A stretch of 64,000 bases of DNA from Cricetomys ansorgei (lineage: Eukaryota > Chordata > Mammalia > Rodentia > Nesomyidae). Under the pieces are notes generated by a model. The model was given only the letters and a program-made list of their open reading frames with translations. It searched no databases and was not told the DNA's origin. The translations under genes were made by a program, and so were the position numbers. This document shows positions 33,118-44,380 of the stretch, piece by piece. The number at the start of each line of letters is the position of its first letter. Positions within the stretch are counted from its first letter, which is position 1. Location of the stretch: NCBI GenBank assembly GCA_026225945.1, contig JAMJFZ010002884.1, forward strand, positions 2,232,001-2,296,000, read 5' to 3'.

Positions 33118-33510
33118 TTTAATTTTTGTTGCTGTGATAAAATACCTGACAAAACAACTTTTTGGGAGAAAGTTTACTCAGTTTACCATTCCACATGACA
33201 GCCTATTATCATGTCAAAATTAAGGCAGGAACTTGAGACAGCTAGTCACATAATATTGACAGTTATTAGCAGAGAAAAATAAATGCATGCATACCTCTTG
33301 TGCTTAGCCCATTCAGTTCAAAATTCAAGCCAACCAGAAATGATCCATCCACTTTTATGCTGGTTTTCCCTGTATCAGTTACTATAATCAAGACAACTGC
33401 CCACAAAAAATCCCATAGTCCCACCTAATCTAGATAATCTCTCACTGAGATTTGGTTCACAGCTAATTTTATATTTTATTAAGTTGATAATTAAAACTTA
33501 CCACCTCACA
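33118..33510 (-). mobile_element. ERVL-type LTR, diverged
   Basis: TTTGTTGCTGTGATAAAATACC ... GGAGAAAGTTTACTC ... GGCAGGAACTTGAGACAG ... AAGTTGATAATTAAAAC matches the same family as 34838-35222 but more decayed. Confidence 0.6.
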
Positions 33511-33544
33511 AACTTTTTTGAAACATGGTTCTGGTTGTAGAATC

Positions 33545-33975
33545 AAAGAGCTTGTGATAATTATCAATTGATGGAATTTTGATGGACCAGCCTGACTCCA
33601 TTTTCAGATTAGAAGTCATTTTGTTATAAGGTCAAAATAAGTTCATTTCTGTTTGCTGCAAAATTCAAGCTTGACCATGCTTTAACCCGTTTCTGGGATT
33701 TAATGTCTACCCTATGGAGGTTGATGTACACCTTGGACATACCCTGATAAGATAAGATGTTCTGCCAAATAATTTTGAAATGTTCAGCCAAGTTCCTACA
33801 TAACCAAAATTCCTCTGGAAATCTCCCAATCCTTGCAAACCCCCTATAGAAAATCCCACTGTCTCCTATGATCGTTGCTATTTTCTCGAACCCTACTTTA
33901 GGGAAATAGCCTTGTTTGACAGTATATAAAGCTTGCTTAATTTGACCAAAGAATTCAAATAATGGTCTTTACTTT
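33545..33975 (+). mobile_element. Possible ERV LTR
   Basis: CCTGACTCCATTTTCAG ... TGTTCAGCCAAGTTCC ... a TATA-like CAGTATATAAAGC at about 33920. Ends and duplication are not found. Confidence 0.35.
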
Positions 33976-34456
33976 CATTTGGTAGGATTAACAGTTTGAG
34001 CTTTTAAATTATTTCATTAGTGCTATTATAAATGCTGTTAATAATTGTTCAATTGCTTAATATGAGTCCATCATTGGTTTTTCTCAATGCTCTTTATTAA
34101 TTACAAGAATGTCAGTTCTCAGGGATTCAATACCCAGGCGGCTAGGTAGAGACTTCATTCCATGTTTCTCTCACACTGTTCTCTCCAGATTCCCCTCCCT
34201 TCTTGCTTCTCCTCCCTGCCCCAGCCCTAGGTGTTTTTTTATTCCTAATCCTCCCTGTCTCCACCCAGCCCTCCAATATACAATGAATGGAGCCTAACCT
34301 TCATCTGCCTTAAGGTTAACAAATGGCCTATTCATATAGAGAACTGGGTGGCCACTCTATTGTTTACAGGTAGGAAGGGAATCCTTTACGTGCTACAAGG
34401 ACAGCTTACAGGAATATTATCCATAACTATAAAATATCCCACAACAATATGCTGTT

Positions 34457-34555
34457 GTAAGTCAGGAATGGTGGTGCATTCCTTTAATCCCAATTTAGGA
34501 GGCAGATGTAAGTGGATCTCTGTGAGTTTGAGGCCCAGAGCTATGGTAATGAAGT
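34457..34555 (+). mobile_element. B1 SINE, 3'-truncated
   Basis: GTCAGGAATGGTGGTGCATTCC ... GGAGGCAGATGTAAGTGGATCTCTG ... AGTTTGAGGCC. Confidence 0.85.
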
Positions 34556-34837
34556 AGACAAAACAATATAGTGATAGTTAAATGTATGGTGATCATAATG
34601 GAATTGATCAGTTGAACAGTTCCACTTAGATAGAGGGGAAAGGGTTATTTGGCTTACACCTGAGATTCTTCTGGAAAGAAGAATAAATTATGTAATCACC
34701 ATAGTTAATCTATTTCAAGGGAAGCTGATAGATTTCAATTACTTCATGTTACTGGGTATATATGAAGGATATATATGAAAGTATATACAGTAAGCTGAAT
34801 GAGTGTCTCATTCCCATCGTAAAGTATAGACAGGTGT

Positions 34838-35222
34838 CTTATTTAGGTTTGTATCATTGTGATAAACACCATGACCCAAAGCAATTTGGGGAGGAAAGGG
34901 CTTATTTTATCACACAGTTTCTGTAACAGTTCATTACTTGAGAGACGTCAGGGCAGAAACTCAAGGCAGGAACCTGGAAGCAGGGACTGAAACAGACAGG
35001 ATGGAGGAACATTTCTTGTAAGCTTGCTCAGCCTGCTTTCTTATAAAACTCAGAACCACCTGCCAGGGGTGAACTGCTCACAGTAGGCCAGTCCCTTCCA
35101 CATTAATCACTACGCAAGAAAATGTTCTATAGACTTGCCTACAGGCAATCTGATGGAGACATTTTCTCATTTGAGTTCCTCTTCGACGATAACTCTAGCT
35201 TATGTCAAGTTGACAAAGTGAA
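34838..35222 (-). mobile_element. ERVL-type LTR (MT2-like)
   Basis: TTGTGATAAACACCATGACCC ... GGGGAGGAAAGGGCTTATTT ... GCTCAGCCTGCTTTCTTATA ... TAGCTTATGTCAAGTTGAC. Read on the minus strand this is a rodent ERVL LTR with a polyadenylation signal near the end. Confidence 0.7.
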
Positions 35223-35389
35223 AGAAAAAATAAGACAGCAAGGAAGGCTGCCTTGAGGCAATCAATTAGGAACTGAGACTTGAAATCATAATGTAAACAA
35301 ACCACACAAAATGGAAGTGGTTTCCAAGCATTGAAACGGGGAATGTCAAGATACAGAAGAGAAATTGATCATTTAAAACTAAATGAAGG

Positions 35390-35578
35390 GCTATCTGGAG
35401 ATGTAGTTCAGTGGATAGGAACACATACTGCTCTTGTAGAGGACCCAAGTTTGGTTCCCAACACCTACATGGGGATTCTCACAACTACCTGTAATTCAAA
35501 CTCCAGGAAATCTAAATCTGACACCAACTTCTGGCTTCTATGGGCATCTGCAATCACATGCACATACCCATACATAAG

Positions 35579-35631
<53 letters not shown>

Positions 35632-35640
35632 TTTAAAAAC
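35390..35640 (+). mobile_element. B2/B3 SINE with (CA)n tail
   Basis: CTATCTGGAGATGTAGTTCAGTGG ... GAGGACCCAAGTTTGG ... CATGGGGATTCTCACAAC, then a CA run at 35582-35627. Confidence 0.85.
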
Positions 35641-36670
35641 AAAACAAACTTTTAGAAAGAACTAAATCAGATTTTTAAGTAGCTAGTCAGATATACACAT
35701 GCTTAAAGGACACTGAAAGCGTATCCCTTATAATCTGAAGCTTGTAAAAGCAGGAAATGAAACTGAAGAACTTTGATTATTCAAAAGAATAGGATCTGAA
35801 TTGTATGTCAGGCCTCAGGCAGATACGGGACATTTCAAACTGCTTTCAGGATTACTATGTGGTAAGAGGCTGAATGAGGGCATATTATTATTTTCTCCCT
35901 TAGGAGCTAGTTAATCCAAAGGGCCTATCAATAACCTAGAATGAAAAATGCCCATCAGTAAAGCTATCTAGTCTGAGACTTTAAGAAATAGTATAAAGCT
36001 ATCATTCAGGACTTATTATATATAGGAGCCTGCAACCACTGTTATTTATATTTGGTGGAGGCCCAAAAGCAAGTGCAAGAGTCAGGGAAAGGGAAAATCC
36101 CTTTCAGATAGCCTTAATTTCAGGCTAACAACTAAAAGGCAGGCATCATATGTGATTGCTTAAGAACACATATTTCACTTTCTCTGATTGGTCCTATGTT
36201 GAAAATGGGGCAAAATGCAGGAAATTTTCAATTATTAATTATTCCTGGATGTTTGGGGTTTACAGAGATTGTTACATGGCTTCCTGGTTAGTTGATAGAA
36301 GGAGTAGTTTGATTTGGTACAGATCTAATTTATAGATAGTAAGTGGCTTTCCAGACTAATTACTGAGTTTTACATTTATTTTTCTTTTCTTTTTTTTTGA
36401 TATGCATCCCAGTCTACATTCAAACTTGTGATTCTTTTGTTTCACTCTACTGAAATTATAAGTGCAAACTAGTGCATCTTGGCACAGTGTTCTAATTTTA
36501 TATATTGCTTGGGTATTATCTGTATATGTGATTTCTAAAGTATGATGTGCTTTGAGAACAACAGAAAGGGTAGTGTGGTTGGAGTGGAGAGAAAGGGAAA
36601 GTATGAGGAGATGAACCAGGAAAGACTGGTACAGAGTAAACCTGGTAGGCCCTTAAAATCCATAGGAATG
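35641..36670. other. No gene; weak B1 trace
   Basis: A possible reverse B1 remnant lies at about 36388-36488 (T-run, then GAAATTATAAGTGC). Otherwise nothing is recognised. Confidence 0.35.
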
Positions 36671-37268
36671 TGTTGGGAGCATAAAGGGCCTGGCACCCAC
36701 AGATAACTAGGGAAAACAGAATGTTAATCACGCAGGATTGTCTCTTCAAAAGAGGAAATGAGTGCCCGATTTCCATCCAGAAGGCTGGGAGTGGATGCTG
36801 TTAATGACCTGGTGACTTTTGATATATGTAGATCCAGAACTCACTGAAATCCTCCAGAAGGTTTATCCTTGATTCTCCATCCCTAGACCTTTATATTTAT
36901 CTTTGTTTCTCAGTCAGTAGAACCCATCCTTAGGGAGATGTCACACGTACTTTATAGCCTGCTGACCTCTATACTATCTCTGTCATAGACTATAACAGAT
37001 CCCAGGCCTCCCAAGCTATAGAACCCATCTTCATGGTCAGGTGTACTTTGCATTACATTTTGGTGTAATTATACTTCCTGTATACCAGATATTGTATTAC
37101 ACCAGGAAGCTCCCCCAAAAAAATTGTACTGTGTTTAAATATGCTTATAATAAACTATCTTGTGTCAGAGTCTCTAGAAGTTTGAACCAGCACCGACTAA
37201 ATTGGATTGAACCAAATTTTCCTTCTTGACTCTAGAGATTTGTTTCCCTGCTGGCTGTGATGGTTGCA
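36671..37268 (+). mobile_element. Solo LTR, ERVK/IAP-like
   Basis: A 598-bp unit starts TGTTGGGAGC and ends GGTTGCA. It is flanked by GGAATG (36665-36670) and GGAATC (37269-37274), a 6-bp duplication with one difference. AATAAA lies at 37149-37154 with a U5-like region after it. The TGTTGGGAGC start is shared with IAP-class LTRs. There is no internal proviral sequence. Confidence 0.75.
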
Positions 37269-37439
37269 GGAATCCCCCACAGTATGAGTTCATTTTAGCA
37301 TATTGATAGGTACTCTTTAGAATATTCTCAGCAAGAAGGCAATGTGAGCCTATTTTGTTTTAAAAGGTAACTTTAACCATTATGTTTTAAAGTCTAGGGA
37401 AAGATAAATGCAGAGGCACAAAAATCACTAAGTTGGCTA
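37269..37439. other. No feature recognised
   Basis: Short stretch without gene or repeat. Confidence 0.4.
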
Positions 37440-37564
37440 TTGCTATAGTTTTTATGTTTGAAATGATGGTGATCTGGACCAGGATGGTAATCAGGAATGC
37501 AGTAATGGTCAATTATTTGGACATGTTTAGAAGGTAGAACCAGCAAGATTTGTTGATGGATTAG

Positions 37565-37607
<43 letters not shown>

Positions 37608-37745
37608 TTCTTCCATAGACTGCCTCAGTTCCTGTCTTGAGTTCCTGCCATGACTTCCCTTCCTATAAGATGAAATAAACACTTTCTTCCCCAAGTTGCG
37701 TTTGATCTTGGTGTATTATCACAGCAATAAAAAGTAACTAGTACA
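37440..37745 (+). mobile_element. ERVL/MaLR-type LTR 3' part with (GT)n
   Basis: GTTCCTGCCATGACTTCCC ... GATGAAATAAACACTTTCTTCCCC ... TATTATCACAGCAATAAAAAG is a typical rodent ERVL LTR end. A (GT)n run sits inside at 37566-37605. Confidence 0.65.
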
Positions 37746-37767
37746 TTATGTTATCACTCTGTTGTCT

Positions 37768-37850
37768 ATGCAGTGTTGGATTTGAAACCCAGGGCCTTTG
37801 GCATGCTAGGCGAGCACTCTATCAACTGAGCTATATCTCCATCCCATCTT
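37768..37850 (-). mobile_element. ID SINE
   Basis: GAAACCCAGGGCCTTTGGCATGC ... CTATCAACTGAGCTATATC is a reverse ID. Confidence 0.8.
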
Positions 37851-38955
37851 CAACTTTTTTTTTGAGCTGAGTAAATAGTGGCATTCCATAAAGGAATGCC
37901 TTAATGCTCCTTCATTAAATTGTGTCTTGCTATATGGCTTACCTATGCTGCTAGAGGGTACGGGTGGGGTCTAATTAAATTTTCTTCTATTGTATTTATA
38001 AAAGAATTTTAATATGACAGACCTTAGTGGATATTGCTGACTAATTCTTCTAAGTGGAAAAACAAACAAAACAAACAACAACAACATAAAAAACCACCAG
38101 CCAACTAACAAATGAGTATTGGATGCTAGGCTACCAAGCAGAGTTTCCAACTCTGGTGACTATTCCTATCCCATCTCTTACGTGATACTTCAGTAAAAGA
38201 AATGCATAATATCTAGCACATTTTTACCCATAAGGAGTAAATTGACCCGCTTACTTATGGAAGTTGGTCTAGATAAGTGTCTAGATCTTAAAACTGCACA
38301 TGAAAGAATACAGGTATTTACATATATTTGGATCCAGAGTATCAGAAAACAACACAACACTAATTAGCACATTTTATTCATCCAGAAAAGGGAGCAGATT
38401 AATATCCACCATAAAATCATAACCAAATTGTACACACACATAAGATGCCAACCTATTAGTTCTGCTCTCATTCTAAACCTTTGTTAAAGGATTAGATAAG
38501 GTAGATTTTCCGCTGTGATTTAAATACAAATTTTTGGTTCTTTGTAAATCTGAAAATGGAACAAAGGGACCTTTTCTCCTCTTGTTCTACATGATATTCC
38601 TAGTAATCATAGTGTTATATAGAAACACAAGGGAACAGTAGTGCTCGGTTAGTAATGAAATTTACATATGAAAAGCAAGCAATACATATTCAATTGCCCC
38701 TGTTTCAGAAACACATTACTGTGTCACGACTTTTTTTTATGGAATATATACATGAATTTAATATAAATGTGCATAACTGTCATGAAGAAGTTTGCTTCAT
38801 TAAATTCTGATGAAAGAGTCATCGGTATATTTAAATGTTGCTTTAAAATTTTTCGTATCATTCTTTCCTAATTACTATATGCATTGGAAAGTAAGCAAGC
38901 ATCTTTGTTATCTACAATTTCATTTTTTCTACATCAAAAATTTTGGTACAATATT
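37851..38955. other. No feature recognised
   Basis: About 1.1 kb, A+T-rich, apparently single-copy. Confidence 0.4.
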
Positions 38956-39134
38956 GAGTTTGGTTCTCAACCTGTAGAGGCAAACAAACCTTGCACAGGG
39001 GTCACCTCAGATATTTACATTATGAGTCTTAACAGTGGCAAAATTACAGTTATGAAGTAGCAATGAAAATAATTTTATGGTTGGGGGTCATCACAACATG
39101 AGGGTTGCAGCATTAGGAAGGTTGAGAAACACTG
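38956..39134 (+). mobile_element. URR1 (hAT-Charlie) DNA transposon, diverged
   Basis: GGTTCTCAACCTGTAG ... AAAATTACAGTTATGAAGTAGC ... TTATGGTTGGGGGTCATC ... GGTTGAGAAACACTG, the same family as 41121-41333. Confidence 0.8.
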
Positions 39135-39229
39135 TCATAGTAGGAATAGCATATGTACAGTTTCATAAGTAATCAAGCAAATTAATAGATGATGAAACCA
39201 AATGATATATTCCTTTTTCTCTGTTATTT

Positions 39230-39375
39230 ATTTCTTTTGAGACAAGGTTTTGCTATGTAGCTCTGGTGGGCCTATAACTTTCTATGTAGCCCAGGCTATC
39301 CTGGAATTTGCTATTACTTCTTGCCCATGCCTCCTAAGTGCTGGGTTATAGGTGTATGTTACCATAGTGGTGTTT
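39230..39375 (-). mobile_element. B1 SINE
   Basis: TTTTGAGACAAGGTTTTGCTATG ... GTGCTGGGTTATAGGTGTATG. Confidence 0.8.
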
Positions 39376-39397
39376 TTAAGGGGAAAATGGAAAAATC

Positions 39398-39448
39398 TCA
39401 CATTTATTTATTTATTTGTTTGTTTATTTAATCTATTTATTATTTGTT
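39398..39448 (+). repeat. (TTTA)/(TTTG) tract
   Basis: Imperfect TTTA and TTTG tetranucleotide repeat between two B1 copies. Confidence 0.85.
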
Positions 39449-39449
39449 T

Positions 39450-39605
39450 ATTTAAATGGTCTCAGTAGCCAGGGCTGGCCTCAAAGTCACTACATAGCCC
39501 AGTCTTGCCTTGAACCCGGACTGGCTGTAAACTCCTAATTTTCCTGCCACAGTTTGTGGGATACTGGCATTACAGGTATAAAGCCACCATACATAGCTCC
39601 CAAAA
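39450..39605 (-). mobile_element. B1 SINE, diverged
   Basis: GGTCTCAGTAGCCAGGGCTGGCC ... GATACTGGCATTACAGGTATAAAGC. Confidence 0.75.
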
Positions 39606-39842
39606 TGATACCTTCTGATTAAAATTAAATGGAGTCATTCAAACCTACATTCTTATTCCAAAACAAAAGATTTTAAAGTGGCACTAAGAACATAGGCTAG
39701 AAAAACCTAATTGTCACATTCCACATTTTTGTTTATCCTTTTCTACATCTAACATAAAACTTTTGGCTCAATTGAACTAGAAAATTTCTTAATTAAGCAT
39801 TTGAACAGTGGGGTAAAACTAAAAGGATATACAAAGAACAGT

Positions 39843-40045
39843 GCTAGAAATAGGTGTAGTGGTCATGCCTACACTCCAAGCACTTGGGAGGTTTAGGTAG
39901 GGAATTTGTGAGTTGAAGACCAACTTAAGATGATTAATTACATCCTTTCTCAAAACGACAAGGGGCTTGAGATGTATCTCAGTGGTGGAGTACTTGACTA
40001 GCATGCAGACAGCTCTAACTCCAATCACCATTACATCAAAACAAC
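39843..40045 (+). mobile_element. B1-ID pair
   Basis: A B1 (GGTGTAGTGGTCATGCC ... GTTGAAGACCAACTTAAG ... CTTTCTCAAAACGAC) runs into an ID (GGGGCTTGAGATGTATCTCAGTGG ... CTAGCATGCAG). Confidence 0.7.
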
Positions 40046-40309
40046 AGCAAGAACTCAATGTTAGTATCACATTTAAAGTACACAAGTGAAACACTTGTGT
40101 GCTCAAAGAAATCACTGACTATGAAGCCAGCCTATTCTTTTTTCAGTAATGACAACCAAAATGTCTGCTAAATCTGCCTTTCAGTAGGGATAACTAAAAT
40201 TCATTCCATCATGGTAGAGTAGAGCAGCTGGGCCAGGACCTTGCCCCTGAGCAAATTCAGCCATAAGTGTTAGAGGAAATATAATACAGGAGGAAGAGCA
40301 CTTAAAAAT

Positions 40310-40520
40310 CATTTTAAAAGCTGTATTAATTTTTGATGTGTATGAGTGTTTTGCCTGCATGTATGTCTGTGTATCACATGTACAAAATGCCCTTAGAGGC
40401 CAGAAGAGGGTGCTGGATCCCTTGGAACTGGACTTATAGCTGGTTGTAAGCTGCCATGTGGGAACTGAACCTCTAGAAGAGCAGCAAGAGCTCCTAAGCC
40501 CTGAGCCATCTCTCTAACTC
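40310..40520 (-). mobile_element. B2/B3 SINE
   Basis: GATGTGTATGAGTGTTTTGCCTGC ... GAGGCCAGAAGAGGGTGCTGGATCC ... CTGAGCCATCTCTCTAAC. Confidence 0.88.
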
Positions 40521-40794
40521 AAGAGTTTGATATTTTGCTATGCAGTTAATTACTACTTATCTACTTATGTGACAGGTTTTGTGCCAGTCAATGAGGATAC
40601 AGAAATGAATATCTTTCCTCAAAGATCTCACATGTATGCACAGGAGAGGATTGCAATTCAAGAGTAATGCAAGAATATAAGCAATCATTACCACTGGGAT
40701 CATGAGGGGAAAACAGAAATTAGTTTCCAGGAGGAAGGATCAGGAAAGGTAGTGGACCTGGATAATGAGATGAACCAATCTGTGTTTTTTGTTT
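40521..40794. other. No gene; possible ancient repeat
   Basis: TTTTGTGCCAGTCAATGAGGATACAGAAATGAATA at about 40578-40612 resembles a common old mammalian sequence, family unassigned. Confidence 0.35.
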
Positions 40795-40875
40795 TTGTCT
40801 TTGAGTCAGGGACTCATGTATCTTAGGCTGGCCTCAAACTCCTTATGTAGCAGAGGCTGGCCTTGACCTGTTGCT
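40795..40875 (-). mobile_element. B1 SINE fragment
   Basis: GTCTTTGAGTCAGGGACTCATG ... GCAGAGGCTGGCCTTGACC. Confidence 0.65.
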
Positions 40876-41120
40876 CTTCTTTTTTTCTTGAAGGAAAATG
40901 ACAATCTATTGCTATCATATAGAAGTGGAAGGGACTTTCCAAGCAGTATGAGGAGAGGGTGAGCTAGTTGAAGGGTATTGTGAAAGAGAAAGGAGTGGGA
41001 ATTGTGGATCAAGACTAAAGGAAGGTGATGGGAAGCTGCGTATATTATGCTGAAGATTTTAAACTGATGCCTGAACTTCTTACGCTGACAACTGTGTCAA
41101 GAATCTACAGTCATATAGAT

Positions 41121-41333
41121 CAGCAGTTCTCAACCTGTGGGTCGCAACCCATTTGTGGGTTGGGTTAGGGTTAGGTAAGAGCATCTACATATCAGATATA
41201 TATATTATGATTCATAAAAGTATCAAAATTACAGTTATAAAGTAGTAACAAAAATAATTTTATGGTTGGGGGTCACCACAATATGAGGAACTGTACTGAA
41301 GGGTCACATCTTTAGGAAGGGTGAGAACCGCTG
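41121..41333 (+). mobile_element. URR1 (hAT-Charlie) non-autonomous DNA transposon with 8-bp TSD
   Basis: A 213-bp element begins CAGCAGTTCTCAACCTGTGG and ends GGTGAGAACCGCTG, so its termini are inverted. It is bounded by exact 8-bp duplications ATATAGAT at 41113-41120 and 41334-41341, the hallmark duplication length of hAT. The interior keeps the AAAATTACAGTTATAAAG and TTATGGTTGGGGGTCACC text. It has no transposase and would have depended on one in trans. Confidence 0.93.
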
Positions 41334-41341
41334 ATATAGAT

Positions 41342-42159
41342 TGAGTATTACCTTCTTTTTTAGCATGTCCTTCCTAAATTTGGACATTAAATTAAGTATT
41401 ACCAGATATCTGAACGAAACTTTCTACTTTAGAATTGCGTGTATTCAAAGTGCTGTCTGGTGAGTTGTGTTTTGTGTGTGTGCATTTTCATGAAACTCTT
41501 GTCAATGAGGTGAGATGCCCCCTCATCTAATCCCCCTGATCCTACTGGAAGCAGATTCAGTTATTGTACTCCTGAAGGAGAAGGATTCACACCAGAGCAC
41601 AGGTTAGAGCAAGCAATAAATCAAGATTTACTCTGACAGGCAAGAAAGCAAAAGCAAACGACATCCTCTGGAGCAGAGGGTAGACTAAACTCAGTGGCAG
41701 ATGGCAGAGACTGTCTCTAGTATCTGGACTTACACATCTTTGTTGACCATTCTGCCTCTTCTTGCCTGTGCATGGGGAGGTCTGTAGTGTTCTTCCTGAA
41801 ACAGGCAGTGGCTGTTTTAGAAGTTGTCCTTATACACCACTTAGTCCGTTACAGTTATATCCCACAAGGCTGAGAGAAAGGGCAATGATGACTCCTCAGG
41901 GGGGCTTTGCAAGTGCTGCCAGAGCATGCTGATAACAACTTTATTGTTCCTAGGGCCCTGCGGCCTACCTCTCAATCTGCTGAAAATCTTATTTACCTTC
42001 CTCTGAGATTCCAACCTCTGTTTTTAACCTTAACATTCTTTTCAACCATAATGCTTGTTTTAACTGTAATGAAAATCAACCTTATAATCGGGATAGTGAA
42101 TATATCTAGCACCTGAGGAAGTAATTCTCTTGAATGGTCCCTTTGATCCATGGGTTTGT
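41342..42159. other. No gene; possible old LTR (minus)
   Basis: A TGAGGTGAGATGCCCCC segment from about 41506 could be the end of a reverse LTR. The other end and any duplication could not be fixed. The 69-codon frame at 41907-42116 is not protein-like. Confidence 0.3.
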
Positions 42160-42498
42160 TAATTTTATTCTTTCTGTGATGAAATATCTGTCCAAAGCAA
42201 CTTAAGAAATGAAGGGTTTATATTACCTTATTGTTTGAGGGCATCCAGTCCATCATGGCAGCAGGAACACACAGCACAGAGTCATATTGTGCCCTCAGTT
42301 AGGAAAGAAAGAGATGAATGCTGGAACTTGGCTCCTTTTCCCAGCTCATGGGATGGTGTTGTTCACTTTCAGTGTGGGAATTCCATCCTCAGTTAAACTT
42401 CTCTGGAAATACCTTCACAGACAAGCCCAGAGGTGTGCTTCCTAGGTGATTTTTAAATCCACTCAAGTTGATAATGAGGATTAACCATCACAGTCCAT
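42160..42498 (-). mobile_element. ERVL-type LTR (MT2-like)
   Basis: TTCTTTCTGTGATGAAATATC ... CATCATGGCAGCAGGAACAC ... GAGGTGTGCTTCCTAGGTG ... CACTCAAGTTGATAATGAGG is the complement of an MT2-type LTR. Confidence 0.7.
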
Positions 42499-42599
42499 CA
42501 CCAAGTATTTATTTCCCTACAGATTTATTTTTTGTGGAATCCTGTTGATGTGTTTTATTTGGTTTGGTTTATTATCCTTCGTGTGATTATTCTGAGACT

Positions 42600-42715
42600 C
42601 ACCAATGTTTCTTCAAACTCCCTATACAGTAGAGTGTGATCTTGAACTTCTGATCCTCCTAGCTCTATTTCCTCAGTGCTGGAATAAGAGGCATGTGCAG
42701 CCATAGTCAGTGTTT
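42600..42715 (-). mobile_element. B1 SINE fragment
   Basis: CTTCAAACTCCCTATACAG ... GTGCTGGAATAAGAGGCATGTGC. Confidence 0.65.
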
Positions 42716-43149
42716 ACATTATTTTATGACAAACATGTCAAAAAATATAAAAATGTATGTGACCCCCTCTCAACAAAGTTACATGTGAAGTCTATATTTT
42801 TATTAGCCATTTTATAAAAAAAGAAAAAGTTTATATTAATTCAACTAACATATTTTATATTACCCAATATGTAAAAAAGATTATAGTTTTCAACATGTAT
42901 TCTATACTCCCTCCTTTAAGCTCTTCTTCTTCTTCACTCTTATGACCCCCTTTCTAGTTTCAAAACCTATAAAACCATGTACAGTAAATACGTAAATATA
43001 TTCATGCAGTACAGAAAATTCCATTGCTTTCTTAACAGTTCTTTGGATTGTTCTATAAGCTTAAGACATTTCACAGTTTTAAAGTGTTTTTACTTTTATT
43101 CTGCCTTAAAAAAAAAGATGTCATTTTGCAGTTAAAGTGACATGACCAG
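42716..43149. other. No feature recognised
   Basis: A+T-rich with no gene or known repeat. Confidence 0.4.
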
Positions 43150-43488
43150 AAATTAGTATCTTAAGCTAAGCAGTTGAGACTCAGAAAGACAAATGACACA
43201 TTTTCCCTCATATAGAGACCAAGTAATTTTATGTTTACATATGTGTAGTATATGTGAATCGGTATAGATCATAAAACTTGAAAGGGGTCTGTGAGAAGGG
43301 AATCAGAGGACTTAAGAGAAGGTTGAGGAGAGAAAGAAAATCAGGTAGTTAATTATATGTCACAAGAGAGCAGGAGGGAGACTAGTCTGGGGAAGGGGAC
43401 CAACAGGATGCAGTAGGGACTTTGTGGAGGGTAGTGAGGGAAGAAGATTAATAAAAATAAAGTATATATCAAAATGAAATAATGACAT
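43150..43488 (+). mobile_element. L1 3' UTR fragment (Lx-type)
   Basis: AGTTGAGACTCAGAAAGACAAATG ... CCCTCATATAGAGACC ... CTGGGGAAGGGGACCAACAGG ... TAAAGTATATATCAAAATG. Confidence 0.75.
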
Positions 43489-43588
43489 CCATCTATGTGA
43501 GCTATGTTCCTTTGTATAGCTCTCTCTCTTTCCACATACACACATACATAAATACAGATATTTGTACACATAAACATATTTGTATGTT

Positions 43589-43592
<4 letters not shown>

Positions 43593-43619
<27 letters not shown>

Positions 43620-43620
43620 T
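43593..43620 (+). repeat. (TA)n microsatellite
   Basis: About thirteen TA units. Confidence 0.95.
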
Positions 43621-43819
43621 CTATGTGTGGTATGGATATATACATGCGTTTTATGTGTGGAGAGATATAGGCATTACATTGCATTCATGTAGATGCATAT
43701 GTTCATAAACACTGACAGAATCTGAGTTCTATGAATCATTTGGTTTATCATCTTAACCAATATATGAATAACTCCTGCAGTATATATTAGGCATTGCACC
43801 ATAGTGGTAGCAGTTGTTC

Positions 43820-44190
43820 ACAGATGAGAATGACAGCTCAGTGTCACTTATCTGCTTTGTGGTCTGGGGCAAGTTAAGATTTATAAATCGCAATGTCTCA
43901 TAGATAAAATAGGGTGATAGTAATGACTATCATGCAGGCTTTCGTTATTTGAGGAGAGGGTTGATACAGGGTTTCTCTGTTGTAACTCTGTCTGTTCTGG
44001 AACTCACTTTGTAGACCAGGCTGGCCTCAAATTTAGAGATTTGCCTGCCTCTACCTTCCAAGTGCTGGGACCAAAGGCATGCATGCACCACCATTGCATG
44101 GCTTGGCTTTTGTTAAATTTATACCAAAAAAAAAAAAAATCCACGTAAGATATTAAGCATACAGCTTGGGACAAATATATTAGTAATAAT
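43820..44190 (+). mobile_element. MIR SINE, probably split by a B1
   Basis: GTGTCACTTATCTGCTTTGTGG ... GGGCAAGTTAAGA ... ATAAAATAGGGTGATAGTAATG before the B1, and TAAGCATACAGCTTGGGAC after it, follow MIR order. Confidence 0.55.
43953..44146 (-). mobile_element. B1 SINE
   Basis: TACAGGGTTTCTCTGTTGTAAC ... CCAAGTGCTGGGACCAAAGGC ... CACCATTGCATGGC, followed by an A-run. It appears to have inserted into a MIR. Confidence 0.88.
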
Positions 44191-44209
44191 ATAAAAAGGT
44201 TTTATTTGA

Positions 44210-44380
44210 TAGATTATTGATGTGTGGGTTTGTGCACACATGTGCAGGTGCCTGAGGAAGCCACACGAGGCTGTTGGAATCCCTGGAGCTGGAGTTGTGA
44301 GGCACCTAATGTGGGTTCAGGTTCTCTGTAAGAATATTTTGCTCTCCTAACCACTGAGCTATTTCTCCAGTTCCAGTAAT
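44210..44380 (-). mobile_element. B3 SINE
   Basis: GAATCCCTGGAGCTGGAGTTGTGAGG ... CTCCTAACCACTGAGCTATTTC. Confidence 0.8.

Noticed and set aside
41151..41180. Interstitial telomere repeat
   Set aside because: Only about two TTAGGG-like units inside a URR1 element.
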